A DNA stretch of 64,000 bases from Clostridiales bacterium (GTDB taxonomy: Bacteria > Bacillota > Clostridia > Christensenellales > CAG-138). Both the position numbers and the translations under genes were made by a program. Of the stretch, positions 35,203 to 42,315 are shown piece after piece. The notes beneath the pieces were generated by a model. It saw only the letters and a list, made by a program, of their open reading frames with translations. It ran no database searches and had not been told where the DNA came from. Numbering within the stretch: the first letter of the stretch is position 1; every line of letters starts with the position of its first letter. The DNA lies in NCBI GenBank assembly GCA_004558525.1, contig SFCQ01000001.1, forward strand, positions 62,001 to 126,000, given 5' to 3'.

Positions 35203-35303
35203 GCTGAACAGGGCGATGTGCGCATACGGCCGCGATAAAGGCGGCAAACAAAGGTAGAATGTCCGCAAGGGCTTCTATAAATAAGGGAAAAGGAGGATGT
35301 GGC

Positions 35304-35774
35304 ATGAGCATTTTGGCTGGCAAGAAGGTCATCATAATCGGTGACCGTGACGGCGTTCCAGGACAAGCTATCGAACTGTGCGCAAAGAGCGCAGGTGCAG
35401 ATGTTGTCTTCTCCTCTACGGAGTGCTTTGTCTGAACGTCCGCCGGTGCAATGGATCTGGAGAATCAGAGGCGCGTTAAAGCTTTGGCCGAGCAGTATGG
35501 CCCCGAGAACACGGTTGTTCTTCTGGGCGCTGCCGAGGGCGAGGCTGCCGGTCTCGCTGCCGAGACCGTGACTAACGGCGACCCCACCTTCGCCGGTCCG
35601 TTGACAGGAGTCCAGTTGGGACTCAGGGTGTATCATGTGTGCGAGCCTGAAGTAAAGGCTGAGTTCGATCCTGACGTGTATAGCGAGCAGGTAGAGATGA
35701 TGGAGATGGTACTTGATGTTGACGATATAGTCAACGAGATGACCGCCATCCGCGAACAGTACTGCAAGTATTAA
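35304..35774 (+). CDS. Glycine reductase selenoprotein A, GrdA (UGA = Sec)
   Basis: Small carrier selenoprotein that receives the carboxymethyl group from protein B and hands it to protein C. The frame runs ATG 35304, through TGA at 35433-35435 (codon 44, context CFVUTSAGAMDLENQ), to TAA at 35774; 156 residues. Sec at position 44 and the CxxU pair match the family. RBS AAAAGGAGG. Gene callers usually break it at the UGA. The expected SECIS lies within the 35 bases after the UGA, but its fold is weak by eye. Confidence 0.97.
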
Positions 35775-35787
35775 GGCGTTCACACTA

Positions 35788-35905
35788 AGGGGCGCAGGCG
35801 CCAGCCCGCGCCCCGACCTTTCCCATAAAAGTATTAAAGGGAAAGGCCGAAGCATTGGATTAAGTAAACAAAGGCGCATATGCGCTTTACAATAAATCAA
35901 ACTTG
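35788..35905 (+). promoter_or_regulatory. Cluster of stem-loops between grdA and grdC
   Basis: Three potential hairpins: GGGGCGC/GCGCCCC (about 35790-35815), CCTTTCCC/GGGAAAGG (about 35817-35848) and AAGGCGC/GCGCTT (about 35874-35891). None has a long U tract. They could tune stability or partial termination so that GrdA is made in excess over GrdC/D; this is inference. Confidence 0.45.
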
Positions 35906-35921
35906 AAAGGATAGATACAAC

Positions 35922-37463
35922 ATGAAGAGCGTAATAAAAGGCGCGGGTTATATACTCGTACATACTCCGGATATGGTGATACATAACGGCACCACCCAGA
36001 CCACGGAGCGCATCGTCAATCCGGAAAGCGAATACCTTAAGGAGCTGCCTTCGCATATTCGCAGCTTTGAGCAGGTTCTTGCCTATTATCCCAACCAGGT
36101 GTATATAGGCAACGTTACTCCCGACGAGCTTGCCGAGATACCTCAGCCCTGGTCTGACAAGGCTTGCCCCAGCCACGAGCGTTACGGCCAGTTTGGCCAG
36201 ATAATGCCGCAGGAGGAGTTCATATTGCTCATGCAGGCTTGCGACGTGTTTGAGCTTGTCCTGCTTGACAGGAGCTTCGTCGCCAAATATAAGGATCAGC
36301 TTGCCGCCAACCCCATCGTTGACGAAAGCATAATGGCCCGCGTAAACGAGGGCGTGGACATTGCCGAGATAGAGCGCCTCGTTGCCGAGGAGCATTCCGA
36401 GGGCATATATGATAACAACGTGCTTGTCGGCTGCGTTAACCGCGCCCACGATATAGACGTCAACCTTTCGGCCCATACCATGCTTGAAAACATAGTATCC
36501 AAGGCTTCAAGCGTTGTCGCGCTGATAAGCGCCATAAAGAACGCCGGCATCAATAAAGAGGACGTCGAGTATGTCATAGACTGCTGCGAGGAGGCTTGCG
36601 GCGACATGAACCAGCGCGGCGGCGGCAACTTTGCCAAGGCCACTGCCGAGATAGCGGGCCTTGCCAATGCAACCGGTTCCGATACGCGCGGCTTCTGCGC
36701 AGGCCCCGCCCACGCAATGGTAGAGGCGGCCTCCCTGGTAGCGTCAGGAGCGTATAAGACCGTTGTGGTCACCGCCGGCGGCTGCACGGCCAAGCTAGGC
36801 ATGAACGGCAAGGACCATGTTAAGAAGGGCCTGCCGATACTTGAGGATATGCTCGGCGGCTTTGCCGTAGTAGTGACCCAGGATGATGGCGTAAGCCCCG
36901 TTATAGACCTGAGCATACTTGGCCGCCACACCGTAGGCACCGGCTCCGCGCCGCAGAACGTTATAGGCAGCCTTGTGACAGACCCTCTTGACAGGGTTGG
37001 CCTTAAGGTAACGGATATAGACAAGTTCTCGCCCGAGATGCAGAATCCTGATATCACCAAGCCCGCCGGCGCAGGCGACGTGCCTCTTGCCAACTACAAG
37101 ATGATAGCGGCTCTGGCCGTAAAGCGCGGCGATATACAGAAGAGCGAGCTTGCCTCCTTCACCAAGGAGCATGGCCTTACCGGTTGGGCTCCTACTCAGG
37201 GCCATATCCCCTCCGGCGTGCCTTATATAGGCTTTGCCAGGAACGACATAATGGCCGGAAAGCTGAACAGGGTAATGATAATAGGCAAGGGCTCGCTGTT
37301 CCTTGGCCGTATGACCAACCTGTTTGACGGCGTATCCTTCGTTATAGAGGCCAACAACGGCAACACCAACGCTGAGGCCGGAGTGAGCGAGGATGAGGTC
37401 AAGAAGATGATAGCCAAGGCCATGCGCGAGTTTGCATCCTCCCTCATGGGGCAGGAAGAATAA
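35922..37463 (+). CDS. Glycine reductase component C, beta subunit GrdC
   Basis: With GrdD, protein C takes the carboxymethyl-selenoether from GrdA, releases an acetyl thioester and converts it with phosphate to acetyl phosphate. 513 residues; the N-terminus VIKGAGYILVHTPDMVIHNGTTQTTER is characteristic. The central part is FabH/thiolase-like (CGDMNQRGGGNFAKATAEIAGL, GFCAGPAHAMVEAASLVASGA). RBS GAAAGGA. The second gene block of the operon starts here after the 147-base gap. Confidence 0.96.
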   Translation: MKSVIKGAGYILVHTPDMVIHNGTTQTTERIVNPESEYLKELPSHIRSFEQVLAYYPNQVYIGNVTPDELAEIPQPWSDKACPSHERYGQFGQIMPQEEFILLMQACDVFELVLLDRSFVAKYKDQLAANPIVDESIMARVNEGVDIAEIERLVAEEHSEGIYDNNVLVGCVNRAHDIDVNLSAHTMLENIVSKASSVVALISAIKNAGINKEDVEYVIDCCEEACGDMNQRGGGNFAKATAEIAGLANATGSDTRGFCAGPAHAMVEAASLVASGAYKTVVVTAGGCTAKLGMNGKDHVKKGLPILEDMLGGFAVVVTQDDGVSPVIDLSILGRHTVGTGSAPQNVIGSLVTDPLDRVGLKVTDIDKFSPEMQNPDITKPAGAGDVPLANYKMIAALAVKRGDIQKSELASFTKEHGLTGWAPTQGHIPSGVPYIGFARNDIMAGKLNRVMIIGKGSLFLGRMTNLFDGVSFVIEANNGNTNAEAGVSEDEVKKMIAKAMREFASSLMGQEE

Positions 37464-37477
37464 GGCAGGTGCGGGAT

Positions 37478-38626
37478 ATGGGCAGCATTGAAAAGATAAT
37501 AGCGCAGTCTTTTTTGAAGATGGCCGATGGGCTTGAGACGGGCGCCTTCATGGACCGCCCGAAGTTCGCCCTTACCGGCATGGGCAGCGAGCATGGCGAG
37601 CAAAACGCTATGGCCGCCGCCGTAATGGCAGCCAAGCGCGGCATAGACGTTTACTATATAGGCACCCTTACCGCCGAAGGCGTTACCACCGTTCCCGTGG
37701 CCAATGATGAAGAGGGCCACAGGAAGATGGAGCAGATGCTAAACGACCATCAGGTGGACGGCGCAGTTACCATGCATTATCCTTTCCCTATAGGCGTATC
37801 CACCGTTGGCCGCGCCATAACCCCCGCAAAGGGCAGGGAGATGTTTATAGCCAACACTACCGGCACATCAAGCTCTGAGCGTATAGAGGGCATGATAAAG
37901 AACGCCGTTTCCGGCATAATCGCGGCTAAGGCCTGCGGCATAGCCGACCCCACGGTGGGCATACTTAACGTGGACGGCGCAAGGCAGACCGAGATGGCGC
38001 TTAACCAGCTTAAGGAGAACGGCTATGGTTTCACCTGGGCGGAATCCGCCAGGGCGGACGGCGGCGCAATCATGCGCGGCAACGACGTGCTTGAAGGCAC
38101 TCCCGATGTGCTTGTCACAGATTCGCTTACAGGCAACGTGCTTATAAAGATGCTTGCTGCGTTTACCACCGGCGGCAGCTTTGAATCCACCGGCTTTGGC
38201 TACGGCCCGGGCATAGGCAGCGGCTATGACAAGCTGATACTCATAATAAGCCGCGCTTCCGGCGCTCCCCTTATTGCCAACGCCATACAGTACGCGGCCG
38301 AGCTTGTGCGCGGGAAGGTGTTCGACAGGGCAAAGGAGGAATTCGCCAATGCCGAAAAGGCCGGTCTTACGCGGATACTTGAGGCGCGCAAGGCCGCCGC
38401 AAAGCCTGCCGCCGAAGAGAAGGTAGAAATGCCTCCCGCCGAGCCATGCACGGCTTCAATAGCGGGCATAGAGGTAATGGACCTTGAGGACGCCGCAAGG
38501 GCGCTTTGGAAGCAGGGCATATATGCCGAGACCGGCATGGGCTGCACCGGCCCGTTGGTGATGATGAGCGAAGCCAACCACGAGCGTGCGCTTGAGATAC
38601 TTAAGAAGGCCGGTTATGTCGGCTGA
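37478..38626 (+). CDS. Glycine reductase component C, alpha subunit GrdD
   Basis: Acyl-transferring subunit of protein C that forms acetyl phosphate. 382 residues; the N-terminal two thirds resemble PlsX/phosphotransacylase-type folds, and the essential C-terminal cysteine lies in ETGMGCTGPLVMMSEANHE. A Lys/Ala/Glu-rich linker (about 310-335) precedes the C-terminal domain. ATG 37478 is preferred to GTG 37469, since AAGGCAGG lies just upstream. Confidence 0.95.
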   Translation: MGSIEKIIAQSFLKMADGLETGAFMDRPKFALTGMGSEHGEQNAMAAAVMAAKRGIDVYYIGTLTAEGVTTVPVANDEEGHRKMEQMLNDHQVDGAVTMHYPFPIGVSTVGRAITPAKGREMFIANTTGTSSSERIEGMIKNAVSGIIAAKACGIADPTVGILNVDGARQTEMALNQLKENGYGFTWAESARADGGAIMRGNDVLEGTPDVLVTDSLTGNVLIKMLAAFTTGGSFESTGFGYGPGIGSGYDKLILIISRASGAPLIANAIQYAAELVRGKVFDRAKEEFANAEKAGLTRILEARKAAAKPAAEEKVEMPPAEPCTASIAGIEVMDLEDAARALWKQGIYAETGMGCTGPLVMMSEANHERALEILKKAGYVG

Positions 38627-38635
38627 GGAGAGGCT

Positions 38636-38929
38636 ATGAAGGTAAACGATCTTATACAGAAGTGCGAACGTGACCTTACCACTGCCGAGCTTATAGACAT
38701 GGTTGCAAGGCAGAACCGCCAGGTCGATCTTGTTTTTGCCGAAAAGCGCACCGATGAAGCCGGCTATCTCACCTGGGACGCTGAGAATTGGACCAGTGTG
38801 GACGGTAAGCGCTTCATAGTCACATATTCCCTGCAAGGCCGCGTGCTCAGCGAATACGGCACCTACAACAAATACGACATGAAGGGCGTGTTCGAGCCTG
38901 AAAAGGCCAAGGAGATAAGGCTGAACTGA
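38636..38929 (+). CDS. Unknown small protein, last gene of the glycine reductase operon
   Basis: 97 residues, no recognised domain. It starts 9 bases after grdD with GAGGAGAGG upstream and is followed by the operon terminator, so it is almost certainly co-transcribed with grd. The N-terminal half is helical (VNDLIQKCERDLTTAELIDM) and the C-terminal half is strand-rich and aromatic (YLTWDAENWTSVDGKRFIVTYS, SEYGTYNKYDMKGVF). One Cys (position 10), no signal peptide, no membrane helix. A cytoplasmic accessory of glycine reductase is possible but unproven. Confidence 0.8.
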   Translation: MKVNDLIQKCERDLTTAELIDMVARQNRQVDLVFAEKRTDEAGYLTWDAENWTSVDGKRFIVTYSLQGRVLSEYGTYNKYDMKGVFEPEKAKEIRLN

Positions 38930-38969
38930 ATTAAAGAGGCTAAGCCTGCATAAACAAAACCGCTTCAAA

Positions 38970-38996
38970 GCCGCCTTTTCGGGCGGCTTTTGCATG
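38970..38996 (+). terminator. Terminator of the glycine reductase operon
   Basis: AAAGCCGCC pairs with GGGCGGCTTT over a TTTTC loop, followed by TTTTGC. Confidence 0.85.
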
Positions 38997-39079
38997 GCCT
39001 GCTCCGCAGGTTTGTGCTGAGCCGCTTCTGCGCTTATTGGGCTTTTGCATAAAAATTTGCTCTATGGGCTATTTTGACA

Positions 39080-39107
39080 TTGCACAGGCGGCAATGTGTG
39101 GTATAAT
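39080..39107 (+). promoter_or_regulatory. Promoter of the DUF1508 gene
   Basis: TTGCAC (39080-39085), 16-base spacer, TATAAT (39102-39107) with extended TGTGG just upstream. An overlapping TTGACA at 39074 has too long a spacer. Confidence 0.6.
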
Positions 39108-39140
39108 AACCAAAAATCCTTTCTGAAAGCAGGTGCAATA

Positions 39141-39515
39141 ATGGGAAAATTTCTTGTAAAGCATACCAAGAGCGGCATAAAGTTCGACCTTAAGGCCGCA
39201 AATGGAGAGACGATTGCAACGTCGGAAGTTTATACCAGCGAAGCCGCGTGCATGAACGGAGTGGAGAGCGTGCGCAAAAACTCAGCAATAGCCAATATAG
39301 AGGATCAGACTGTAGAAGGCTTTGAGGCCCAGACGCACCCCAAGTTTGAAATGTATCAGGACAAGGCCGGGGAGTATCGCTTCAGGCTCAAGGCCCGCAA
39401 TGGCGAGATAATAGCCGTATCCGAAGGCTACAAGGCCAAGGCGAGCTGCCTTAACGGCATAGACAGCGTGCGCAGGAACGCGCCTGAGGCCCAGATTGTA
39501 AAAGAAGAGGCGTAA
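39141..39515 (+). CDS. YegP/DUF1508 family protein, two tandem repeats
   Basis: 124 residues made of two DUF1508 units: KFDLKAANGETIATSEVYTSEAACMNGVESVR and YRFRLKARNGEIIAVSEGYKAKASCLNGIDSVR. This small dimer-forming fold is widespread; its role is uncertain. ATG 39141 (AAAGCAGG upstream). The next gene starts 4 bases after its stop. Confidence 0.9.
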   Translation: MGKFLVKHTKSGIKFDLKAANGETIATSEVYTSEAACMNGVESVRKNSAIANIEDQTVEGFEAQTHPKFEMYQDKAGEYRFRLKARNGEIIAVSEGYKAKASCLNGIDSVRRNAPEAQIVKEEA

Positions 39516-39519
39516 TACA

Positions 39520-39765
39520 ATGGACATTAAGAACCTCAGCTTTGACGGGCTTGTAGGCAAGGCGGAAGAGCTTGCCAAAAAGATAGGGGCGGACAAGTAG
39601 CTGCTCGCAAGCTTCACCAGGGAACCTGTTAAGACGCTTGAGGCCAAGCTCGGCATAGACCTGCCTGATGAGCAGCTCAACAAGCTGGCGGACGCTATAA
39701 AGGCCAAACTCAATCTTGACAAAGCCGGCGATATGCTCGGCGGCATAGGCAAGCTGTTCGGCTAA
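39520..39765 (+). pseudogene. Small protein gene interrupted by an in-frame amber codon
   Basis: From ATG 39520 the frame reads MDIKNLSFDGLVGKAEELAK...GADK, then TAG at 39598-39600 (codon 27), then continues for 54 sense codons as LLASFTREPVKTLEAKLGID...KLFG before TAA. The part after TAG keeps an amphipathic helical pattern and ends in a normal Gly-rich tail, so the gene was recently intact or is read through. A single change from GAG or AAG would explain it. No pylT or pyl genes are in view, and TAG ends other genes here. It shares an operon with DUF1508. Family not recognised. Confidence 0.65.
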
Positions 39766-39809
39766 AAGAAAGCATATAAAGTGGCTGCGCAAAGCGGCCT
39801 TGGAGCATC

Positions 39810-39838
39810 GAAAAAAGTGGCATTTCGCCACTTTTTTC
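39810..39838. terminator. Bidirectional terminator, family-B hairpin module alone
   Basis: GAAAAAAGTGGC and GCCACTTTTTTC form a perfect 12-bp stem over 5 bases, with A and T tracts inside the stem. It lies between convergent genes and is the same AAAAAGTGGC module seen in the family-B repeats. Confidence 0.8.
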
Positions 39839-39912
39839 TATAGCTTAAGGGACGGCGCTTGCCGTCCCCCTTTTGTCATGCTGGTACGGTATGCTTATGC
39901 CAATACTATGGC

Positions 39913-41223
39913 TTACCTTCCGGCGGCCGTGGCGGCGCGCTGCCGCCTTTTGGCGGGTATGACTGCGCCCATAAGGCCGCATATGGCGGCAGGCAGTATC
40001 CACTCAAGATCAAGGGAAGCAAGCGGCAGCTTTTCAATTATGGGTATATTCGCGCCAAAGTCGCAGGCAACGCCAAGCACGCAGGTTATAAGCGCGCCAA
40101 AAGCCGCGCCGCGGAATACATAGTCGTTATGTATCTTTTCGTTGAAAAAGCTCAAGACTATCTGGGTGAGCATTATGGGGTATATCGTGTTGAGCAGCGG
40201 GGTGGCAATAGCTATCATCGTGGAGATGCCAACGTTGCTTATTATAGTCGCTATGGCGCATATTATGCCGACCATAACGGGATAGCTTATCTTGTTCTTT
40301 GTAATGCGGGAGAAGAACTCAGCGGATGATGAAACAAGGCCGATTGCTGTGGTAAGGCAGGCAAAGAGCACTATTACTGCAAGCAGCACTACGCCGAAGC
40401 GGCTGAGCAGCCTTTCTGTTATTGTCACAACCAGGCCGGCCTGGTTGATATCGCCAAGCTGAAGCTCGCTCGATGTGGCGCCGAGAAACGTGAGCGCGCA
40501 GTATACGAAGAACAGCCCGAGCACGGCAACAAGGCTCGATTTCGATATCATGCTGAATTGGCTTTTTGCGCCGGTGTAACCCTTTCCCTTTACGGTGTTG
40601 ACCACAACAAGCGTTATGGCGAGCGCGCCGAAAACGTCCATCGTCTGATAACCGGCGTGGAAGCCCTCTTTGGCGACCTGCGCGCCCTCCTGAGCGGTTG
40701 TAATGTCGCCGATGGGTGATACTATGCCCTTCACAAAAAGCACCGCCAGCGTCAGCAGGAGGGCCGGAGTGAGGAATTTGCCTATTATATCTATTACGGC
40801 GCTGGGCTTAACGGTAAGAATAAACACGGCGGCAAAGAATATTGCGCCAAATACCCAGGAGCTGCAAGCCGGTATAAGCGGCAGCACGCCCAATTCAAAG
40901 GTGGTTGCGCATGTGCGCGGTATGCAGAGCAAAGGCCCCACGCAAAGCATGGATATCACGGCAAGTATGGCGGCAGCGGGCTTGGAAAGCCTTTTAAGCA
41001 CACACCATATCGTGCCGTCGTAGCGTATCATGGCAAGCACGGTAATTATGGCAAGGCCGGCATCGGCAACGATAAAGCATATGAAGCCCTTGAACCATTC
41101 CTCGCCGGATACCATGCCAAGATATGGCGGGAATATAAGGTTTCCCGCGCCAAAGAATATGGCGAACATGGCAAAGCCAACAACTATAACGTCCCTAAAA
41201 GAGCGCTTACCCGGGTTTTCCAT
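39913..41223 (-). CDS. Branched-chain amino acid:cation symporter BrnQ
   Basis: Uptake of Leu, Ile and Val with Na+ or H+ (LIVCS family). 436 residues, about 12 transmembrane helices. The N-terminus VIVGFAMFAIFFGAGNLIFPPYLG is the family signature; later AGYQTMDVFGALAITLVVVNTVKGKGY is also typical. In an organism fermenting amino acids it would supply Stickland donors. RBS GGAGGAG upstream of ATG 41223. Confidence 0.94.
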   Translation of the reverse strand: MENPGKRSFRDVIVVGFAMFAIFFGAGNLIFPPYLGMVSGEEWFKGFICFIVADAGLAIITVLAMIRYDGTIWCVLKRLSKPAAAILAVISMLCVGPLLCIPRTCATTFELGVLPLIPACSSWVFGAIFFAAVFILTVKPSAVIDIIGKFLTPALLLTLAVLFVKGIVSPIGDITTAQEGAQVAKEGFHAGYQTMDVFGALAITLVVVNTVKGKGYTGAKSQFSMISKSSLVAVLGLFFVYCALTFLGATSSELQLGDINQAGLVVTITERLLSRFGVVLLAVIVLFACLTTAIGLVSSSAEFFSRITKNKISYPVMVGIICAIATIISNVGISTMIAIATPLLNTIYPIMLTQIVLSFFNEKIHNDYVFRGAAFGALITCVLGVACDFGANIPIIEKLPLASLDLEWILPAAICGLMGAVIPAKRRQRAATAAGR

Positions 41224-41446
41224 AAAAGCAGTGTCTCCTCCGTATAGTCAACAAATTAACGAGCCTTATAAACAATACTCTGGCTAAACCGATTATGCAA
41301 ATAATATACTTTTATGCCGATGAAAACTATGCAGGAAAAAGTTTATCCATAATAGAATTATTACTGATTGGGCAGAATAGAGTGAACGACTCCCTTCCGC
41401 ATAAGCCGCCCCCAATGCAAAAAGTTGATTTATACGATACAAGCTT

Positions 41447-42163
41447 ATGAAAGGCAAACTGGGTATGAAGGATATAAACGCGCATATAGGCGCACGGATA
41501 AGGTTGTATAGAAAAGCAAAAAAGCTTACGCTCACGGCGCTTTCCGGCATGATACACAAGAGCAAGGCGACGATATCAAAGTATGAGACCGGCGATATAG
41601 CTATTGACGTTGAAACGCTGTATGACATTGCGTCGGCGCTTGATGTGAACATTGCTCAGCTTATGGATTACAGCCCGGAGCCGTCAAAGCATTCCAGCCA
41701 GCTCGGCGGCTTCTTCCCGCAGGAGCGTATATATGTATACTTCTATGATGGCCGCACGGGCAAGATTGTGTGCAACCTGCTGGAGCTTAACAGGACGCTC
41801 AGCCCATGTGCCGCCATATTTTACCTTGACGTGCCTTCGTTTGATTCGCTGGCGGATTGCCGCAGCCTGTATTATGGAACGGCCGAGTATTTTGACACGG
41901 TAACTAACTTTTCATTTGCTAACCAGACCAACAGGATAGAGCACGTTTCGCTCTGCGCCGTAAACCCCTTTGACAGGGTGGAGCAGGTGCAGGGCATGCT
42001 TACGGGCATATCGCGCTATCCGCTGCTGCCGGTGTCGATAAAGTGCGTGCTTTCGCCAAACATGCTTGCATTGAATAAGGAGCTTGAAGAAAGGCTGATA
42101 CTTTCAAAAAGGGACATGAAGCTAATAAAGAGCCTTAACATGTTTGCTGTGGAGCAGGAATAA
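41447..42163 (+). CDS. XRE family transcriptional regulator
   Basis: 238 residues. Helix-turn-helix at about residues 10-65 (IGARIRLYRKAKKLTLTALSGMIHKSKATISKYETGDIAIDVETLYDIA by position 8-56). The rest (about 80-238) is an unrecognised domain with YVYFYDGRTGKIVCNLLELN, possibly a ligand or protein-interaction module. An alternative start is ATG 41465. It is divergent from brnQ over about 220 bases, so brnQ is a possible target; no clear palindrome was seen there. Confidence 0.82.
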   Translation: MKGKLGMKDINAHIGARIRLYRKAKKLTLTALSGMIHKSKATISKYETGDIAIDVETLYDIASALDVNIAQLMDYSPEPSKHSSQLGGFFPQERIYVYFYDGRTGKIVCNLLELNRTLSPCAAIFYLDVPSFDSLADCRSLYYGTAEYFDTVTNFSFANQTNRIEHVSLCAVNPFDRVEQVQGMLTGISRYPLLPVSIKCVLSPNMLALNKELEERLILSKRDMKLIKSLNMFAVEQE

Positions 42164-42194
42164 AGCTTATCGTGACTGCGATTCAAGCGACGAG

Positions 42195-42240
42195 AGCGCA
42201 CAAACGTCCCGAAGCAGGGATTTAGGGCTTGTGCGCTTGC
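42195..42240. repeat. Inverted repeat downstream of the XRE gene
   Basis: GCGCACAA pairs with TTGTGCGC, with CGTCCC...GGGATT possible inside. No U tract. A second, true terminator follows at 42273. Confidence 0.45.
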
Positions 42241-42272
42241 CGTCTGATGCTAACGTTGAATAAGCATGAAAT

Positions 42273-42300
42273 AAGCGGGATCGGAGAGGCCCCGCTTTTT
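42273..42300 (+). terminator. Terminator between convergent genes
   Basis: AAGCGGG (42273-42279) and CCCGCTT (42291-42297) with TTTTT; also A-rich on the other side, serving the sortase-like gene ending at 42316 less well. Confidence 0.7.
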
Positions 42301-42315
42301 AAGGCTGGTTCTGAC

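Noticed and set aside
35341..35571. Frame suggesting a separate 76-residue protein in grdA
   Set aside because: Out of frame with GrdA; the true gene reads through the UGA at 35433.
35019..36476. Long minus-strand open frame across grdA-grdC
   Set aside because: It is antisense to well-supported grdA and grdC, has no family similarity and arises from the GC bias of codon positions.
39598..39600. TAG as pyrrolysine codon
   Set aside because: No pylT, pylS or pylBCD and no methylamine methyltransferase in the window; TAG ends the DUF3343 gene normally. Kept only as an open question.
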